A stretch of 64,000 nt of DNA from Agapanthus africanus (GCA_030015575.1 CM057338.1:134875546-134939545); one strand, 5' to 3'; positions 22,838-35,500 are shown, counted from the stretch's first letter. Translations and numbers: made by a program. The notes: generated by a model from the sequence alone, not told the origin.

Positions 22838-23568
22838 AGCTTAGGAATCAATTAGTCCCGGTATAAATTTTTATTTTTTCTTATAGTTGATTTTTTGTAT
22901 ACAAGGAAATTTTGATCAGTGAGAGGTGTTAATTTTAAATTTTCAAAAAAGACTGCGTGGAGACTTGGTCTAAATCTAAATTAGAACTTTGTTTGTTTGT
23001 GAGTATAAGATGATGAACAAAATTTTGGTCCTAAACGGACGCTAAGGCTAAGAGGATATGTGATGATAATTAAATACATTTGATGTGTAAGTATGCGGTT
23101 TCTCAGTAGGTATCACAATCAAATAAAAAGTTAGGCAAAAAGTTTGCCGAAGATATGAAATGTCTTAATTCTGGGGGACTAAGCTTGGTTTTGTCTGTCA
23201 TGATTCGTACATGTGACATTGTCCAAGTCTATACTTAAAACGTGCAAGATTTGACCAAGGCAAATAAATTAGATTAGATTAGATTCACAGGGGAATTCAT
23301 TCATTAATTGATTTTGGAAGTAATAAGAAATTATCAAACCATACAAGTCACCTTAACTGTGGAATGATGGAAGTAGAACTTATGGGGCATGTGGGTGGAT
23401 TCCATCGACCTTTTATATATGTATATATGTATGTGCGTGTGTACTCTAACGTAGTGCATTAATTGTTGAACCAGCTGCTCGATTAGCACTGTAGCACTGA
23501 CTGTCTGGATCATTGATGATACCCTTCTAATGTAGCGACAGCTCCGGAGATAGATATTGATGTATAGA
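22838..23568 (+). other. 3' flank of the MATE gene
   Basis: AT-rich, with no open frame of note. An AATAAA candidate polyadenylation signal lies at 23263-23268, 426 bases past the stop codon. T-rich tracts at 22865-22900 could give an earlier 3' end. Confidence 0.5.
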
Positions 23569-23595
23569 TGTCACGCCCCGCTTCCCAAAATACGG
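23569..23595. repeat. 27-bp LTR end identical to the G1 LTR terminus
   Basis: TGTCACGCCCCGCTTCCC and the nine following bases match the inner end of the G1 LTR (1932-1958) exactly. They then switch abruptly to the RT/RNase H region of element B1. It is a remnant of a Tekay-type LTR edge at a recombination or deletion junction. Confidence 0.75.
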
Positions 23596-24779
23596 TATTG
23601 CTTGATTTCGTCTAGTGCGCTTTGGCATTTGTGATCCCATACGAACGGGGTTTTCTTTTTCATCAAGTGACTGTAGGGGCGGCACTTGCCTGAGAGATTG
23701 GCTATAAATCGCCGGATATATGCGAGCTTTCCTTGGAGAGATCGCAGCTGCTTGAGAGTCTTTGGCGGGGGCATTTCTATGATCGTCTTGATCTTCGACG
23801 GATCTATCTCGATGCCTCGGTGTCGGACGATGAATCTCAGGAACTTGCCCGAGGAAACTCCAAACGCGCATTTGAGAGGGTTCATCTTCAAGTTGTATTT
23901 CCGAAGGCGCTGAAACACAATCTTCAGATGCCCTAAATGTTCCTCGTATGATTTGCTTTTAACTACGAGGTCGTCGATATAGCATTCGACGATTTCATGT
24001 ATGAGGTCATCGAAAATTTTCGTCATGGCCCTCTGATAGGTGGCACCGGCGTTCTTTAGACCGAAAGGAATCATCTTGTAGCAAAATATGCCCAAAGGGG
24101 TCCGAAAAGCAGTATGCTTCTGTTCCTCAGGATGCATCTTTATTTGATTGTATCCTGATGAGCCGTCCATGAAGGAGAAAACTTCGTGAGTGGACACATT
24201 ATCTATCATCAGCTCGGTGACCGGTACTGGAAAATCGTCCTTCGGGTAAGCCTTATTGAGATCCCGAAAATCCACACATATGCGCACCGTCCCATTTTTC
24301 TTCATCACTGGGACGATGTTGGCGATCCAATCAGGGTACTGAACCTCTTGGATGAAGCCGGAGTCGATTAGCTTCTTGACCTCGGCGTTGATGCTCATCT
24401 CAATCTCGAGCCACATTCTTCTCGGTGCTTGTTTAATCGGCTTGACGTCCGGGGACATTGCCAATTTGTATACAGCAATCTCTGGATCTAGTCCTGGCAT
24501 CTCGGAATAGTTCCATGCAAAGCAATCCTTATGCTGCATGAGCACGTCTTTAAGCGTAGCCACCCTTTCTTCAGACAACAGCTCACTGACGAATGTCGGC
24601 CGCGGGTCACTTGTCGTCCCCAAATCAATCTTTCTGAGGTTGTCTGCAGTAGTATGTATCCCATCTTCCAGCTCTTTTGGCGCCGGTCGAAACTTTAATA
24701 TCATTTCGCCATCATCGTTTTTGAAGCACCAGGGGAGTTCATCCATATCCTCGGGTTCTTCTTCCGACAGCGTTATCAT
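23596..24779 (-). pseudogene. reverse transcriptase and RNase H start of B1
   Basis: The open stretch begins with an acidic linker, then MPGLDPEIAVYKL, the standard Tat lead-in to RT. RT motifs follow in order: a VRICVDFRDLNKAYPKD block, FMDGSSGYNQI, the FGLKNAGATYQRAM block, and the catalytic YIDDLVVKS with the aspartate pair. The thumb/connection and the entry to RNase H (LQGKLAYIRRFI) come next. This enzyme copies element RNA to DNA. The polymerase core looks well kept, but the gene is cut at its left end, where it joins the 27-bp LTR remnant. Lineage Tat/Ogre is judged from the motif wording. Confidence 0.85.
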
Positions 24780-24869
24780 GTGACATGTACGAGATCGCTT
24801 CCAAGACCGATATTGATCCGGTTCTACTCTCGTGGCTTTGGGTTCATGCTTCTGCGGCGGGGTTACCCT

Positions 24870-26977
24870 CTAACTGCTGGATAGAGCGAACATGCCTTGC
24901 TGATACTGGTCTTCTACCCATTCTTTAAATGTGAAGCAGTCTTCGAGAGGATGTCCTATTGCCCTGTGATAAGAGCAATAGTCCGGGTGAGAGACTTCGC
25001 CTACTTGCTCGGGGTGCTTAGACTCCGGGAGGATAATCATTTGATGTTTTATAGAAAGATCAAGTATCTTGTTTATCTTGTCTTGGGCAAAAGAGTACGC
25101 TCGACCCATCTTCTTTATAAGAGACGAATCCGGTTTGCTCGATTCCTGATCGCGTGGCTTCTTGGTCCCGCTTTGTTGCTATCGAACGCCTTTCCCACTT
25201 TTTGATTTATTTTTGCTTCTGCGTCGGGCCTTTTGTACAACGGGTTGACAAGGAGGAGCATTTTCATTTTTGACAGCCAGCTGAAGGAGGCGTTGCGTCC
25301 TGCCTTTCTCGTAGATGGCCATTTCGCGATTATGGTCGTATCAAACATTTTGACCCGCTTCCTTTATAAGCTTGTCCATTTGTTCTTCGAACGATGGGCT
25401 TGGCATTTTCACGGCGAGAGCTCGTTCTAGTTCAGGGTTAGCATTTTCCGCAGAGCATCTCCTTCTTCATCAAAGTCATGTATGACGTAGCAGTCGCGGA
25501 ATAGTTCTCGTTTCTTGGATCGAACATATCCAAACCCGATCGTTTCCATTCTCCCGTTGGGCAACTTTCGTTGAGTTCCGGGAACGTTCTAGATCCTGTT
25601 ATAGAACCGTGCTTGTCGAGTAGTTTTCTTAAGGGGTACACCTTGGCGTCTCAAGAGTCTCTTTAGTCCGTCTGTATAATATTTGGGAAAACGGATGGGC
25701 TGGAGCCTGTCAAGTATAGAATCCGCACCATGCCAAATTTCTTTCTCCACTTTGGTTTCCCGGATCGGTAGAATAGGATTGCCTTTTCACCTTTTCGTCT
25801 GAGAGGGACGTAGAATGTCTGCAGTTCTTCCACACTGTAGATATCAAGCGCGCCTAGCTCTTTATGATGCTTTGGCGGAACCATGGCAACTTGCAAACTT
25901 TGATCTTCATCAGCGAAGGTTTGTATTGATGACCGAGTAGAGAATATGGCATTGACCTCATCTTCCGAGTTGCTGCCGAAGATCAACATAGGAGTGGACG
26001 GTCCCGGCTTGTTGCACAGGGGCGGACCTGAATAAGCTATTTCTTCTTCCTTCTCGGTATCACTCCCGAAGACCGGAATAGTGGTGATAGCTTTGTTCTT
26101 GTCCTCCGGTTTGTGACATCTTTCTGTGTCTTCGAAATCTGGCAGGAAGTACTTGGCATCCTCATATTCGCGGACTTCGTTCACGGAAATGGGTTTAGTT
26201 CCCCTGTCACAGTGTACTCAAGACCATCTTTGAAGTACTTCATACACTGATGTTGTGTAGAAGGGATAATGTTGTACTCGTGTAACCAAGGCCGGCCAAG
26301 CAAAGCGTTATAGCAGGTCTTAGCGTCAATGACGTGAAACTTGATGTCCGTGATGAACAGCCCAAAGCGTAGCGTCAGTATCACAGACCCGAGCACTGGG
26401 AGTCAAACCCAGAGATAGTGATCTTATCCCGAGCGAGGTGTTGAACGCTCATGCAAATTTCTTTCAACACTCTTACATTGAGGAGGTTAACGGAGGACCC
26501 ATTGTCAACCAGGATTTTGCCTATCTTGATATCATGACAGCATCCGGAGACGTAAAGAGGACGATTATGCTCACATGTCCCGAGGAGAAGATCTTCATCG
26601 TCGAAAGTGATGTCAGCAGCGTGCACTTCTTCCAGTTCATCTTTCATCTTTTCTTTGGCGAGGAAAGCTTGGAACTGTTCGGGCTCTTGTAACGCTTTGA
26701 TCAGAGAATCTCTCGCTTCTTTTGATAGCAGAAGGGCGTCGTGAATGCTGAGCTGTGAGGGTATCTTTCTCAGGTGTGCCAGAATGTTGTAATCCACCTT
26801 ACTTTTCTTGGGCGGGTCCTTGGCTGTCAGCTCCTTGACGACTTGATCAACTAAGGCGATGTCCTCGGGAACTTTTTCTTTTCCCTTATCTTTTCTATTC
26901 GACTCACCGTTCGCGAGTCTAAGATTCTTTTCAGGCAGCGTACGATTGCGCAGCTGAATGTTCTCACAGGTCTTCAT
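24870..26977 (-). pseudogene. zinc-cluster, linker and protease region of B1
   Basis: Going right to left, 26381-26977 holds a Lys-rich lead and the aspartic protease motif ILVDNGSSVNLL. 26181-26396 contains the second half of the protease and the GRPWLHEY motif typical of Tat. 25663-26184 is an acidic linker. 24870-25109 carries another CX2HX4HX4C cluster (CSYHRAIGHPLEDC) like the gag clusters. The presence of a gag-like cluster downstream of protease suggests a duplicated or rearranged segment. Several breaks are present. Confidence 0.6.
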
Positions 26978-27058
26978 TTCTTTCTCCTCGGAGGTGGGTT
27001 CTTTGAAGAGTGGGCCAAGGGCTATTTCTTCATCAGAATCGCTCCCGAAAGTGAGAAC

Positions 27059-29630
27059 TTATGATCTGTTGGCGTCGACCATGTGACAGTTGCCAGTCGT
27101 TCTTTTGCGCTCCTCGGTCGTATTTCTTTGCTCCCGACGAGTTTTGCGTTTCATCCGCTTGAAATGTTGTCGGTGAGCAACATATCCCTGCCACCAGCTT
27201 TTAAAAGCGTTGCACTCTTCGGTGGGGTGCGCAATCCTTCGATGATATAAGCAGTAGTTGGGATGCACATCCTCTTCGTCAGGAGTGTTTCCTTCGGAGG
27301 GTGGCAGCTTCATTCCCACCGATAGGGCTTTGGCGAACCTTTTCCTCGTTTTGAACCTGCTTTTATTTGCGACGGATGTACTTTGATCCGGTGGGAGTGT
27401 TTCGACCCTTTCGTCTAGTCGCCGGCGTTTGGACTTTTCAAATATTAACATCTCGCGCTCCCGATCAGCTTTGCTTTTAAGACGGGCTTCGTTCAGGAAT
27501 GCATCAATCATTTCGTCTGATGGTCCTAGAAGTTCCGGCTCAGGATCTGCCCCCAGTTTCCCTGCATAAGGAGCTTCCTCATCGTCTATTGACGAGTGAG
27601 AGATCACATAGCAGCTTGCCACATAATCTTCAGGCTCATCCGACGAGTCTTCTCCATTGTCATCATTTCCGTCCTCAAGAACGTGGCTGAGAAATTCTTG
27701 GAGTGTGACTGGGGTCCGCACTTTCTGATTATATTCTTCCAGCGCGTCAATCTGCTTTTGCAGGTTCGTGCGTTTGTCACCAGGCTTCACGGGCTTCTTG
27801 GATTTCTTCTTCTTCGTCTTCGAAGACTTTGACGGCTGGGCGTGGGCATTTTGACTATCACCGCCAATCTTTGGGATTGGGCGCGGTTTCAGCATTCCCT
27901 CGATGATCTCGGGTTCCAGTGGATTTTTCCACCTAATCGCCGGGCATATTTGGAGATCCTTCGACATTCTTTTCGTCTTGGCTGAAAGAGCGACCTCCCA
28001 TGGAGCTTCTGCTATGAAGGAGCATGATGCCCCCGGTGTATCCGTCTACTTGGGAGCGTGTGGCTGTGGTGGGTTCACTTTCCAATTCTCGGGCAGGGCA
28101 AATTTTCCCTGTTGATACCGGTCTTCAATCCAGCCCTTGAAGACGAAGCAATTTTCAATTGGATCGCTTACCGTTTGATGGTAGGGGCAATAATTGGGAC
28201 TATTAGCCTCGCCGGGTTGCAACGATCATTTCGGATTCGGCAGATTGATGAGCCTGTTGCGCACCGCCAGCTCAAATAATCTCCTCGTTTTATCCCGGAG
28301 AAATGAATAAGGGCGCTTCATTTTCTCATTATAGTATTGCCGTCTCTCGTCTAGTCGATCCGTTAATTTTGGACCACTGGGCTGCTGTTGAGCATTGGCG
28401 ACGAAAGTCGCTTTTCTTTTCCCTTTTTCATTCCGTGGCTCCGGCTTCGAAGAGAAAGGCCTATGGCCCATCTGGTCCATTTGAGCTAGTTTGTCAATTA
28501 GGGCCTGGAACGTGGTCGGCTTAAAAAACATCATAAATTGCGAGATGGTCGCTTGAGGGTCAAGAGTGCCCACGAACATGCCCACTGCCGGCGCTTCCTC
28601 GATGCGCTGCTCACATTTTGACCATAAATTTCGCCATCGTATTGCGTACTGCACCCACGTTTCACCTGGCTTCACCCTGGTATTGATCAATGCCGTTATT
28701 GGGGTGCGTTCACTAGCACTCGCGAATCTCTGCATAAACAGCAGTTCCATCTCCACAAATGTCTTGACAGAGTCGTTTGGAAGTTCAGAATACCACTCGA
28801 ATACCGTCTCCGACAAGCTACCAACAAACTGGCGGAGCAGAAGTTTATCATCACCCTCGGTGTTGCCGCACAAGGCTCTGAATTGAGCGACATGCTGATG
28901 TGGATTCCCCGTCCCTTTATATACATGAAATTTAGGGATCGTATATCCCGGCGGGTACCTTATTCCGAGAGTTATTGCGAACCCTCCTATGCGGTTCAAA
29001 GTTGTTCCCAGTTGGAACAGCAACATCGATTTCCGCCATGGGAGCTGGTGGAGTCAATCCAGAAGGGGAGTTGCCCCCAGCCTTTCTCACTCGGCGCCGG
29101 TGGCGACGTCGAGCGTGTCGAGCCGTTGGGATTGTCTCGGCTGTAGGGGTGACTTCCTCGTGCCCCCTGCGTTGGTGAAGGACTGTCGCCGGCGTCAGCC
29201 TCTTGAAGACCGATGTCCGTTGAGAAGCAATGTCTAATCTGTCAAATACAGACATTTAGGCAGGGGAAGCAGCTTTGAGGACTTCTCCTAGAGTAGGAAC
29301 CGACACAGTCAGTCTTGTGAAGACCGACCCTTTGGCAGGAGAAGCCGCCTTGACGACTTCATGAGCAGGAATGGCTATCCTTTTTGGGTTAACCCTTTCT
29401 GGTATCGCGGGCTTCTTCACAGGCTCATTAGAGTTTTGGCCCAATATATCACAGACTGAGGCATTGGAGCTGGACGACCCGTTGAGAGGGGCCGCAGTAG
29501 TTGTAAGCTGATCAAAGACCGACTTCTTTTGAGCTTCTTGTGTTGGTACAGGAGCGTTGAAGCTTGTTGGCGGGAGCATGGTCTTGAAGAACAATCCAGT
29601 GGTGGCTTGAGTGACCTGTTCCACCGGCAT
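27059..29630 (-). pseudogene. gag: gag of B1
   Basis: From the right: an N-terminal region with repeated SVF.RL-type motifs (28932-29630), a capsid-like gag core (28226-29026, with PKFHVYKGTGNPHQHVAQF and FEWYSELP), and a C-terminal acidic and Lys-rich part ending in YCLYHRRIAHPTEEC, a CX2HX4HX4C cluster (27059-27967). The protein is much longer than in simple gypsy elements, as in Tat/Ogre types. It would form the particle and bind element RNA. It is broken at a few points. It is close to the B2 gag throughout. Confidence 0.8.
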
Positions 29631-29737
29631 AGCGAAGATAGAGGCCGCTTAGGGCCCGTAAGTCACTCCTCCGGACGGGACCGAGCAAGAGTTGCAGTTG
29701 CAGTTAGTGCAGGTTGAAGCAATTGATCTTCTGTTTT

Positions 29738-29757
29738 CTGCACGGAGCAAGACACCA
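29738..29757 (-). other. primer-binding site of B1
   Basis: The minus strand reads TGGTGTCTTGCTCCGTGCAG two bases inside the LTR edge. The same site occurs at 32531-32550 in B2 with one difference. The arrangement resembles Ogre-type sites, but I do not assign the tRNA. Confidence 0.6.
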
Positions 29758-29759
29758 AA

Positions 29760-32310
29760 TGTTAGTACCTCGAACCCAAGGGCAGCCATATCAAACCGCG
29801 ATTCGTTCGCGAACACGACACACAAAGTGTGGAGTGGAAAGAGGAAATGGTCCCACCGGGCATGCCAGAATCTGTTCCCCGCCGAAAAGACGCGACCGGG
29901 ACGTTGGGACGTCAGGGTCTGAATTCCGAGGGCAGATGCTAATTGGTGCTATCCGTTCACCTCTCCGAAGATGCCAAGTTGATTTATGGCACCGTGTATC
30001 GAAGGTTTAAACGGATGCGGCCGATGTAGCAGACTTAGTCAGATTCCCCCTCATTTGAGGGTTTTTTGATTGTGGGGACGCTCTTCTCTGCAGACGCAAG
30101 CCCCTGCAGTTAATTACGCTACCGCATCGCGGTAACCACTTTCTCCTTCTCCAGATGGTCACTTTGTGTCGTAGGTATTTGTTTTGTTTTTGGTTGCCCG
30201 TAGATTGTATACGGAGACTAATTTATGTTGTCGCCCGTAGGGCGTGGATTAGTCCAAATCCGTATTTTCTTAGATTTGGGTTTGGGGGTTGGTTTAAGGA
30301 TACGTTAGTCTCATTTGAGACTAAGATCAACTTAAACATTTGTTAAGGATACGTTAGTCTCATTTCAGACTAAGATCAACTATATAGGATCGTTTAAATC
30401 CGACAAAAGAGCATTTGGGCTCTATTGTTTAGTTTAGGGATATTATGGTCGATGACCAGTTTAAGGACATGGTGGTCCAATGTTAGTTTAAGGACATCTC
30501 GGTCCAGGTTAAGGACATATAGTCCGTGAGTTTAAAGACCTCACAGTCAAGGTTAAGGACATCATAGTCCGCGAGTTTAAAGACCTCACAGTCAAGGTTA
30601 AGGACATCATAGTCCGTGAGTTTAAAGACCTCACAGTCAAGGTTAATGGCATCATAGTCCATGAGTTTAAAAGGACCCCACAGTCCGTAGAATGTTTGGT
30701 TATCGGGACCCGTCACCTCTCTGAAGACGTTGAAGGATTACAACGACAAATATCAGAGGAGTAAAGATATGTACCCTCGAACCGATGTGAGTTGGTTGAA
30801 AGATCTGTAGTCCAATTTGGGGCTAAGATCTGTTAAAATATTTATGAACAGATGGGCTCAATTAATATAAGTTGAAGACTTATGGCCAATATTGGGCTAA
30901 GTCCAATAAATTTTTAACATTTTATTTTGGGCTGTTGAGCCTTTATTTGGGCTTGACCCTTTCAACAATGCTAAGCATTGATTTATATCTTGACAATGAA
31001 TTTATCTTTTATTGAATACTGAGCATTCATCAGAGCTCTGGGCTTATTAAAGAACAATTTATGTTCTGTCAGCACAACACGTGGCGCGCTAGACGCTTTG
31101 CGCCAATCAAAAAGCGCAGTGCGTTTCTGCCACGTGGCGCACATGTAAGGGAAACGTGTCACGCTAGGCGCTAGACGCCAGATGATGAGCGCATGATGCC
31201 AGTTTATGAGCGCTGAGCGCTAATCCCTGAGCGCATTGCGCTTTCAGTTTAATGGCGCATACGTGAGTGACACGTGGTGCGCATGGCGCTGAGCGCCAGC
31301 CTATGAGCGCAGTGCGCTATTTCAAAAGCACAAAGCGCAAGTTGTTAATTGGCGCATACATAATTGACATGTGGCGCATTTGGCACTGAGCGCCAGTCCA
31401 GAGAGCGCAGAAGCGCAGTTCAAGAGCGCAAAGCGCATCTGATCAATTTTATGATCTGGAAAACAAATTTATGTTCTTTTAAAAGAGACTTTGTCTCAAG
31501 ATCTAAGAACAACAGTTCTTATTTTGCAGGAGATATTTCCAATCTCTTATGTTGATGAAAGGCTTTACCTTTATAGATCCATGATCTGTGAGAAGAATTA
31601 TGTTATTCTTTTATTATATGATGAGATCTTTTGATCTCTTTATGAAAGACTTTTTGTCTTGTAGATCTATGATCTGTTTAAAGAAATGAATTCTTCTTTC
31701 TTAATCATGAGATGATTTCATCTCTGTGTTCATCATCCTTCATTCTTACCTTGAAGAAATATCTTCTTACAAGAGCTTGCTCTTTATCTTTGAGTTTCTC
31801 AAAGTTTATGGAGGGGTTCTTTATGTAAGACTTGAAGTCTCGGGGCCTTTATATAGGGCAAGCTGATCAGTTCGATCAGTTAAAGAGATCTTTCTCTGAT
31901 TGATTTGGGGATGTTTCCCCACCATTGGATTTTTGATCCTAGGGCTTCTGTTTTACAGAAGGTAATCTTCTTGTTTTTAATCAAGTAATCAAGATTGGAA
32001 AATCTTTCCATAACAGAATTTAATTCTGATTAATTAATGATTTTTCATTATTATTAGATCTTTGATCTAACGGTGGGGAGTTTTTTAATTGCAGCGCTAG
32101 CGCACCCGTGCTTTGCACGTGGTGCGCTGCTTAAAAGGCAGCGCACCCGTGTTTGACACGTGGTGCGCTGCTCGGAGCGCAGCGCACTCAGCGCTATCAC
32201 ACACATGGTGCGCTGCTTAGGGCACAGCGCACTTGGCGCTGCATCTGAAGTGTTGCTTCAATTTTGAAATTTAAATTTCAAACAGAGTTTTGCTCTGATT
32301 GGGGGAAACA
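29760..32310 (-). repeat. 5' LTR of B1 (2551 bp, rich in short inverted repeats)
   Basis: On the + strand it begins TGTTAGTACC and ends GGGGGAAACA. The minus-strand TATA box CTATATAAAG is near 31846-31858, so U3 is about 31860-32310 and contains three tandem units built around GCAGCGCAC...GTGCGCTGC with CACGTG cores (32090-32245). Downstream of the TATA box the sequence is packed with short hairpins. A GCGC-rich block (31080-31440) and a 45-bp minisatellite (30528-30680) follow. It matches the B2 3' LTR (44967-47440) in inverted orientation. Confidence 0.8.
30528..30680 (-). repeat. 45-bp minisatellite inside the B1 LTR
   Basis: GAGTTTAAAGACCTCACAG starts at 30528, 30573 and 30618, with a partial fourth unit at 30663: exact 45-bp spacing. 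A looser version extends left to about 30420. The B2 LTR has a related but diverged set at 46690-46880. The open frame across it is a repeat artefact. Confidence 0.85.
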
Positions 32311-32528
32311 CTTGGCATCTTCGGAGAGGTGGAAGGATAGCACCAATTACCATCTGCCCCGAATTCAGGCAAGACGGACCTGCGTGGTCGCGCCTCTGTG
32401 TTCGGCGGGGAACAGATTCTGACACGCCCGGTGGGCCCTTTTCCTCTTTTCACTCCACACTTCGTGTGTCGTGTTTCGCGAACGAATCGCGGTTTGATAT
32501 GGTTGCCATTGGGTAAGAGGTACTAAGA
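32311..32528 (+). repeat. remaining end of the B2 5' LTR
   Basis: Starts abruptly at CTTGGCATCTTCGG directly after the B1 LTR and runs to the primer site. The same sequence is found in uninterrupted context at 47338 onward in the B2 3' LTR and, inverted, at 29760-29980 in B1. Confidence 0.8.
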
Positions 32529-32530
32529 TT

Positions 32531-32550
32531 TGGTGTCTTACTCCGTGCAG
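32531..32550 (+). other. primer-binding site of B2
   Basis: TGGTGTCTTACTCCGTGCAG two bases after the LTR end, matching the B1 site except at one base. Confidence 0.65.
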
Positions 32551-32564
32551 AAAACAGAAGATCA

Positions 32565-35500
32565 ATGGCTTCAACCTGCACTAACTGCAACTGCAACTCT
32601 CGCTCTGTCTCATCCGGAGGAGTGACTTACGGGCCCCAAGCCTCCATCTTCGCTATGCCGGTGGAACAGGTCATTCAGGCCACCACTGGATTGTTCTTTG
32701 GGACAATGCTCCTACCCATGAACTTTAATGCCCCGACGCCGTCGGAAGCTCCTAAGAAGTCGGTCTTTGATCGGCTCACTACTACTGCGGCCCCTCTCAA
32801 CGGGTCGCCCAACTCCACTGCCTCAGTTTTCAACAGACTGGGCCAGAACGCCAAGAAGCCCGTAATACCAGAAAGGGTTATCCCAAAAAGGATAGCCATT
32901 CCTGCTCCCGAAGTCGTCAAAGCAGCTTCTCCTGCCAAGGAGTCGGTCTTCGCAAGACTGACTGTTCCGGCTTTCGCCCCAAACGAAGTCGTCAAAACTT
33001 CTCCTCCCGCGCGAAAGTCTGCTTTTGATAGGTTTGCTGTCCCCACTCAACGAACGTCGGTCTTCAAGAGGCTGATACCAGCAGCACTTGACCAGAACAG
33101 GGGGCATGACGAAGCCATCCCCTCAGCTGAACCAACACCATCCGCGCGACATGCTCGCCGTCGTTACTGGCGCCGAGTAAGAAAGGCTGGGGGTAGCTCT
33201 CCGTCTGGACTTACTCCACCAGCTCTAACGGTGAAAATCAATGCTGCTGTTCCAACTGGGAACAGTTTCGAACCGCTTAGGAGGGTCCGCAAGAACTCTC
33301 CGACTGCCTTACTGAAGAGATCTCCTCCACCTACGGAGACTACTACAGAAAAGAAGCCGGAGCAACCCCCTCAGCGTCTGTCCTCCAAAATTTATAATGT
33401 CTGGCGACAGGTCCAGGAATCGGTGATCAACCAGGACTATTCTCGTCGGCCAAAGAAGCTTAAAGCTCAACAAGAAAAGAGCCATCCCGCGGTACCATAG
33501 AAGAGGTCATCCGTCTGGGTGCCCGCTGCAACGGCTCCCTCGACGTCAACCGCTCATAAGCGAAGGAGGCCAGAGAAGGCCCCCGTGTCCGCGACGAACC
33601 GCAAGGACACCGAGCCTAAACACCCCAAGTCTGGGGGCATGGTGGTACACCCTATTTATATGGCTTCCAGAAAAGAGGAAATCCGTGCTTCTACGGGTCA
33701 TCGACCGCTTACTCGATCGATAACAAAGGTCAGGAACAGCAGCAGCAGAAACTTCAGGAGATGCTAACTGCAATGGCCGCACTCACTGGGCCGAAAGAAA
33801 ATCCAGAGACTTCAGAGCAGCGCCAGGAACAAGAAAATGATGCTGAATTCCTCCGAAGAATGCTCGAGAGGAAAGAAAAAGAGGTAGCGGAACAAGCTGC
33901 CAATATAAAACGAATGGCGTTTCTATTCCAAGACATGGTCGGGATGATGTTACAGCCGGATCCTCCAGCTGAAAACCCTCCGATTACCCTCGAAGACGAC
34001 AGAGGGCAGACATCAAACCCTCTTCCGACTCTATCAGCAGCCAAAGAGGAGACCATCTCAACGGCCGCCCTGGATGATTACATCGCTAAGCAGATACGGG
34101 TTCACCAGGCGAATGAAGCGGCTGAGAAAATTGTTAAAACTGGACGACCCTATCCGGGTTGGTACGACCAAATAAAATACCCGCCGGGATACACGATCCT
34201 CAAATTCCACGTATATAAGGGAACGGGAAATCCGCATCAGCACGTTGCTCAGTTCAGGACTCTCTGAGGCAACACTGGAGGGGATGATAAGCTAGTGCTC
34301 CGCCAATTCGTCGGTAGCATGGCGGAGACGGCGTTCGAATGGTACTCTGAACTCCCGAACGACTCCATCAAGACATTTGCAGAAATGGAGTTGCTATTCA
34401 CCCAGCATTTCGCAAGCGCTAGCGAACGCACCCCGATCACGACACTCATCAACGCCAGAGTGAAGCCGGGAGAAACCTGGGTTCAATACGCTATTTGGTG
34501 GCGGAACCTATAGACAAAATGCGAACAGCGCATAGAGGAGGCTCCTGCCGTGGGCATGTTCGTGGGGACCCTTGACCCTCAAGCGACCATTTCCCAATTT
34601 ATGATATTTTTCAAGCCGACCACTTTCCAGGCCTTGATTGACAAGCCGACCCAAATGGACCAGATGGGCCATAGAACGTCTTCTTCAAAGCTGGAATCTC
34701 GAAACGAAAAGGGGAAAGGGAAAGCGGCTTTTATCGCCAATACTCAACAACAGCCGAGCAACTTAAAGTCGGTTGTTCGCCAAAACAATGTGCGTCCACG
34801 CCCATCCCTCGAGGAGAGACTGGGACGTCCTTACTCGTTTCCCCGGGATAAAACGAGGAGACTGTTCGAGCTGGCAATACGCAACAGACTCATCAATCTG
34901 CCGGAACCAAAACGTCCGTTGCAGCCAGGCGATGTCAACAATCCTAATTACTGCCTTTACCACCAAGCAGTAAGCCATCCAATCGAAAATTGCTTCGTCT
35001 TCAAAGGCTGGATTGAGGACCAATACCAACTGGGCAAATTCAAGCTATCCGAAAAATGGAAGGTAAATCCACCACAACAGCACACCCCTAAAAGGATGGA
35101 CACGCCGGGGGCATCATTCTCATTTATAGAGGAAGCTCCATGGGAAGTCGTTCTCTCGGCAAAAACTAAAAGAATGCTGAAAGATCTTCAAACATGTCCG
35201 GCGATCAGGTGGAAGAGCCCGCTAGAGCCGAAGATCATCGAGGGGATACTGAAACCACGCCCAACATTGGGAGTTAATAGTGATGGTGGACAAAACATTC
35301 GCACCCAGCCGTCAAAGTCTTCGAAGAAGAAGAAGAAAACCAAAAACCCCGTGAAGCTCGATGACAAGCGCACGGAACTGCAAAAATATATTGACGCGCT
35401 GGAAGAATATAATCAGAAGGCGCAGACCCCATTCACACTCCAAGAATTCCTCAGCTACGTCCTTGAGGATGGAGATGATGACAATGGAGAAGACGCGTCG

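Larger units (their letters stand above)
23596..32310 (-). mobile_element. Tat-like Ty3/gypsy element B1, 5' two-thirds
   Basis: The minus strand carries a 5' LTR (29760-32310), primer site, long gag, protease and reverse transcriptase. It is cut off within the RT/RNase H region at 23596; integrase and the 3' LTR are missing. Coding is broken in several places. It is the only element of its family in the window with polymerase. Its gag is very close in sequence to that of B2, so the two belong to one family. Age cannot be measured without a second LTR of the same copy. Confidence 0.82.

Noticed and set aside
30483-30716. Repeated-peptide protein (DYDVLNLDCEVFKL-type units)
   Set aside because: Direct reading of the 45-bp minisatellite in the B1 LTR.
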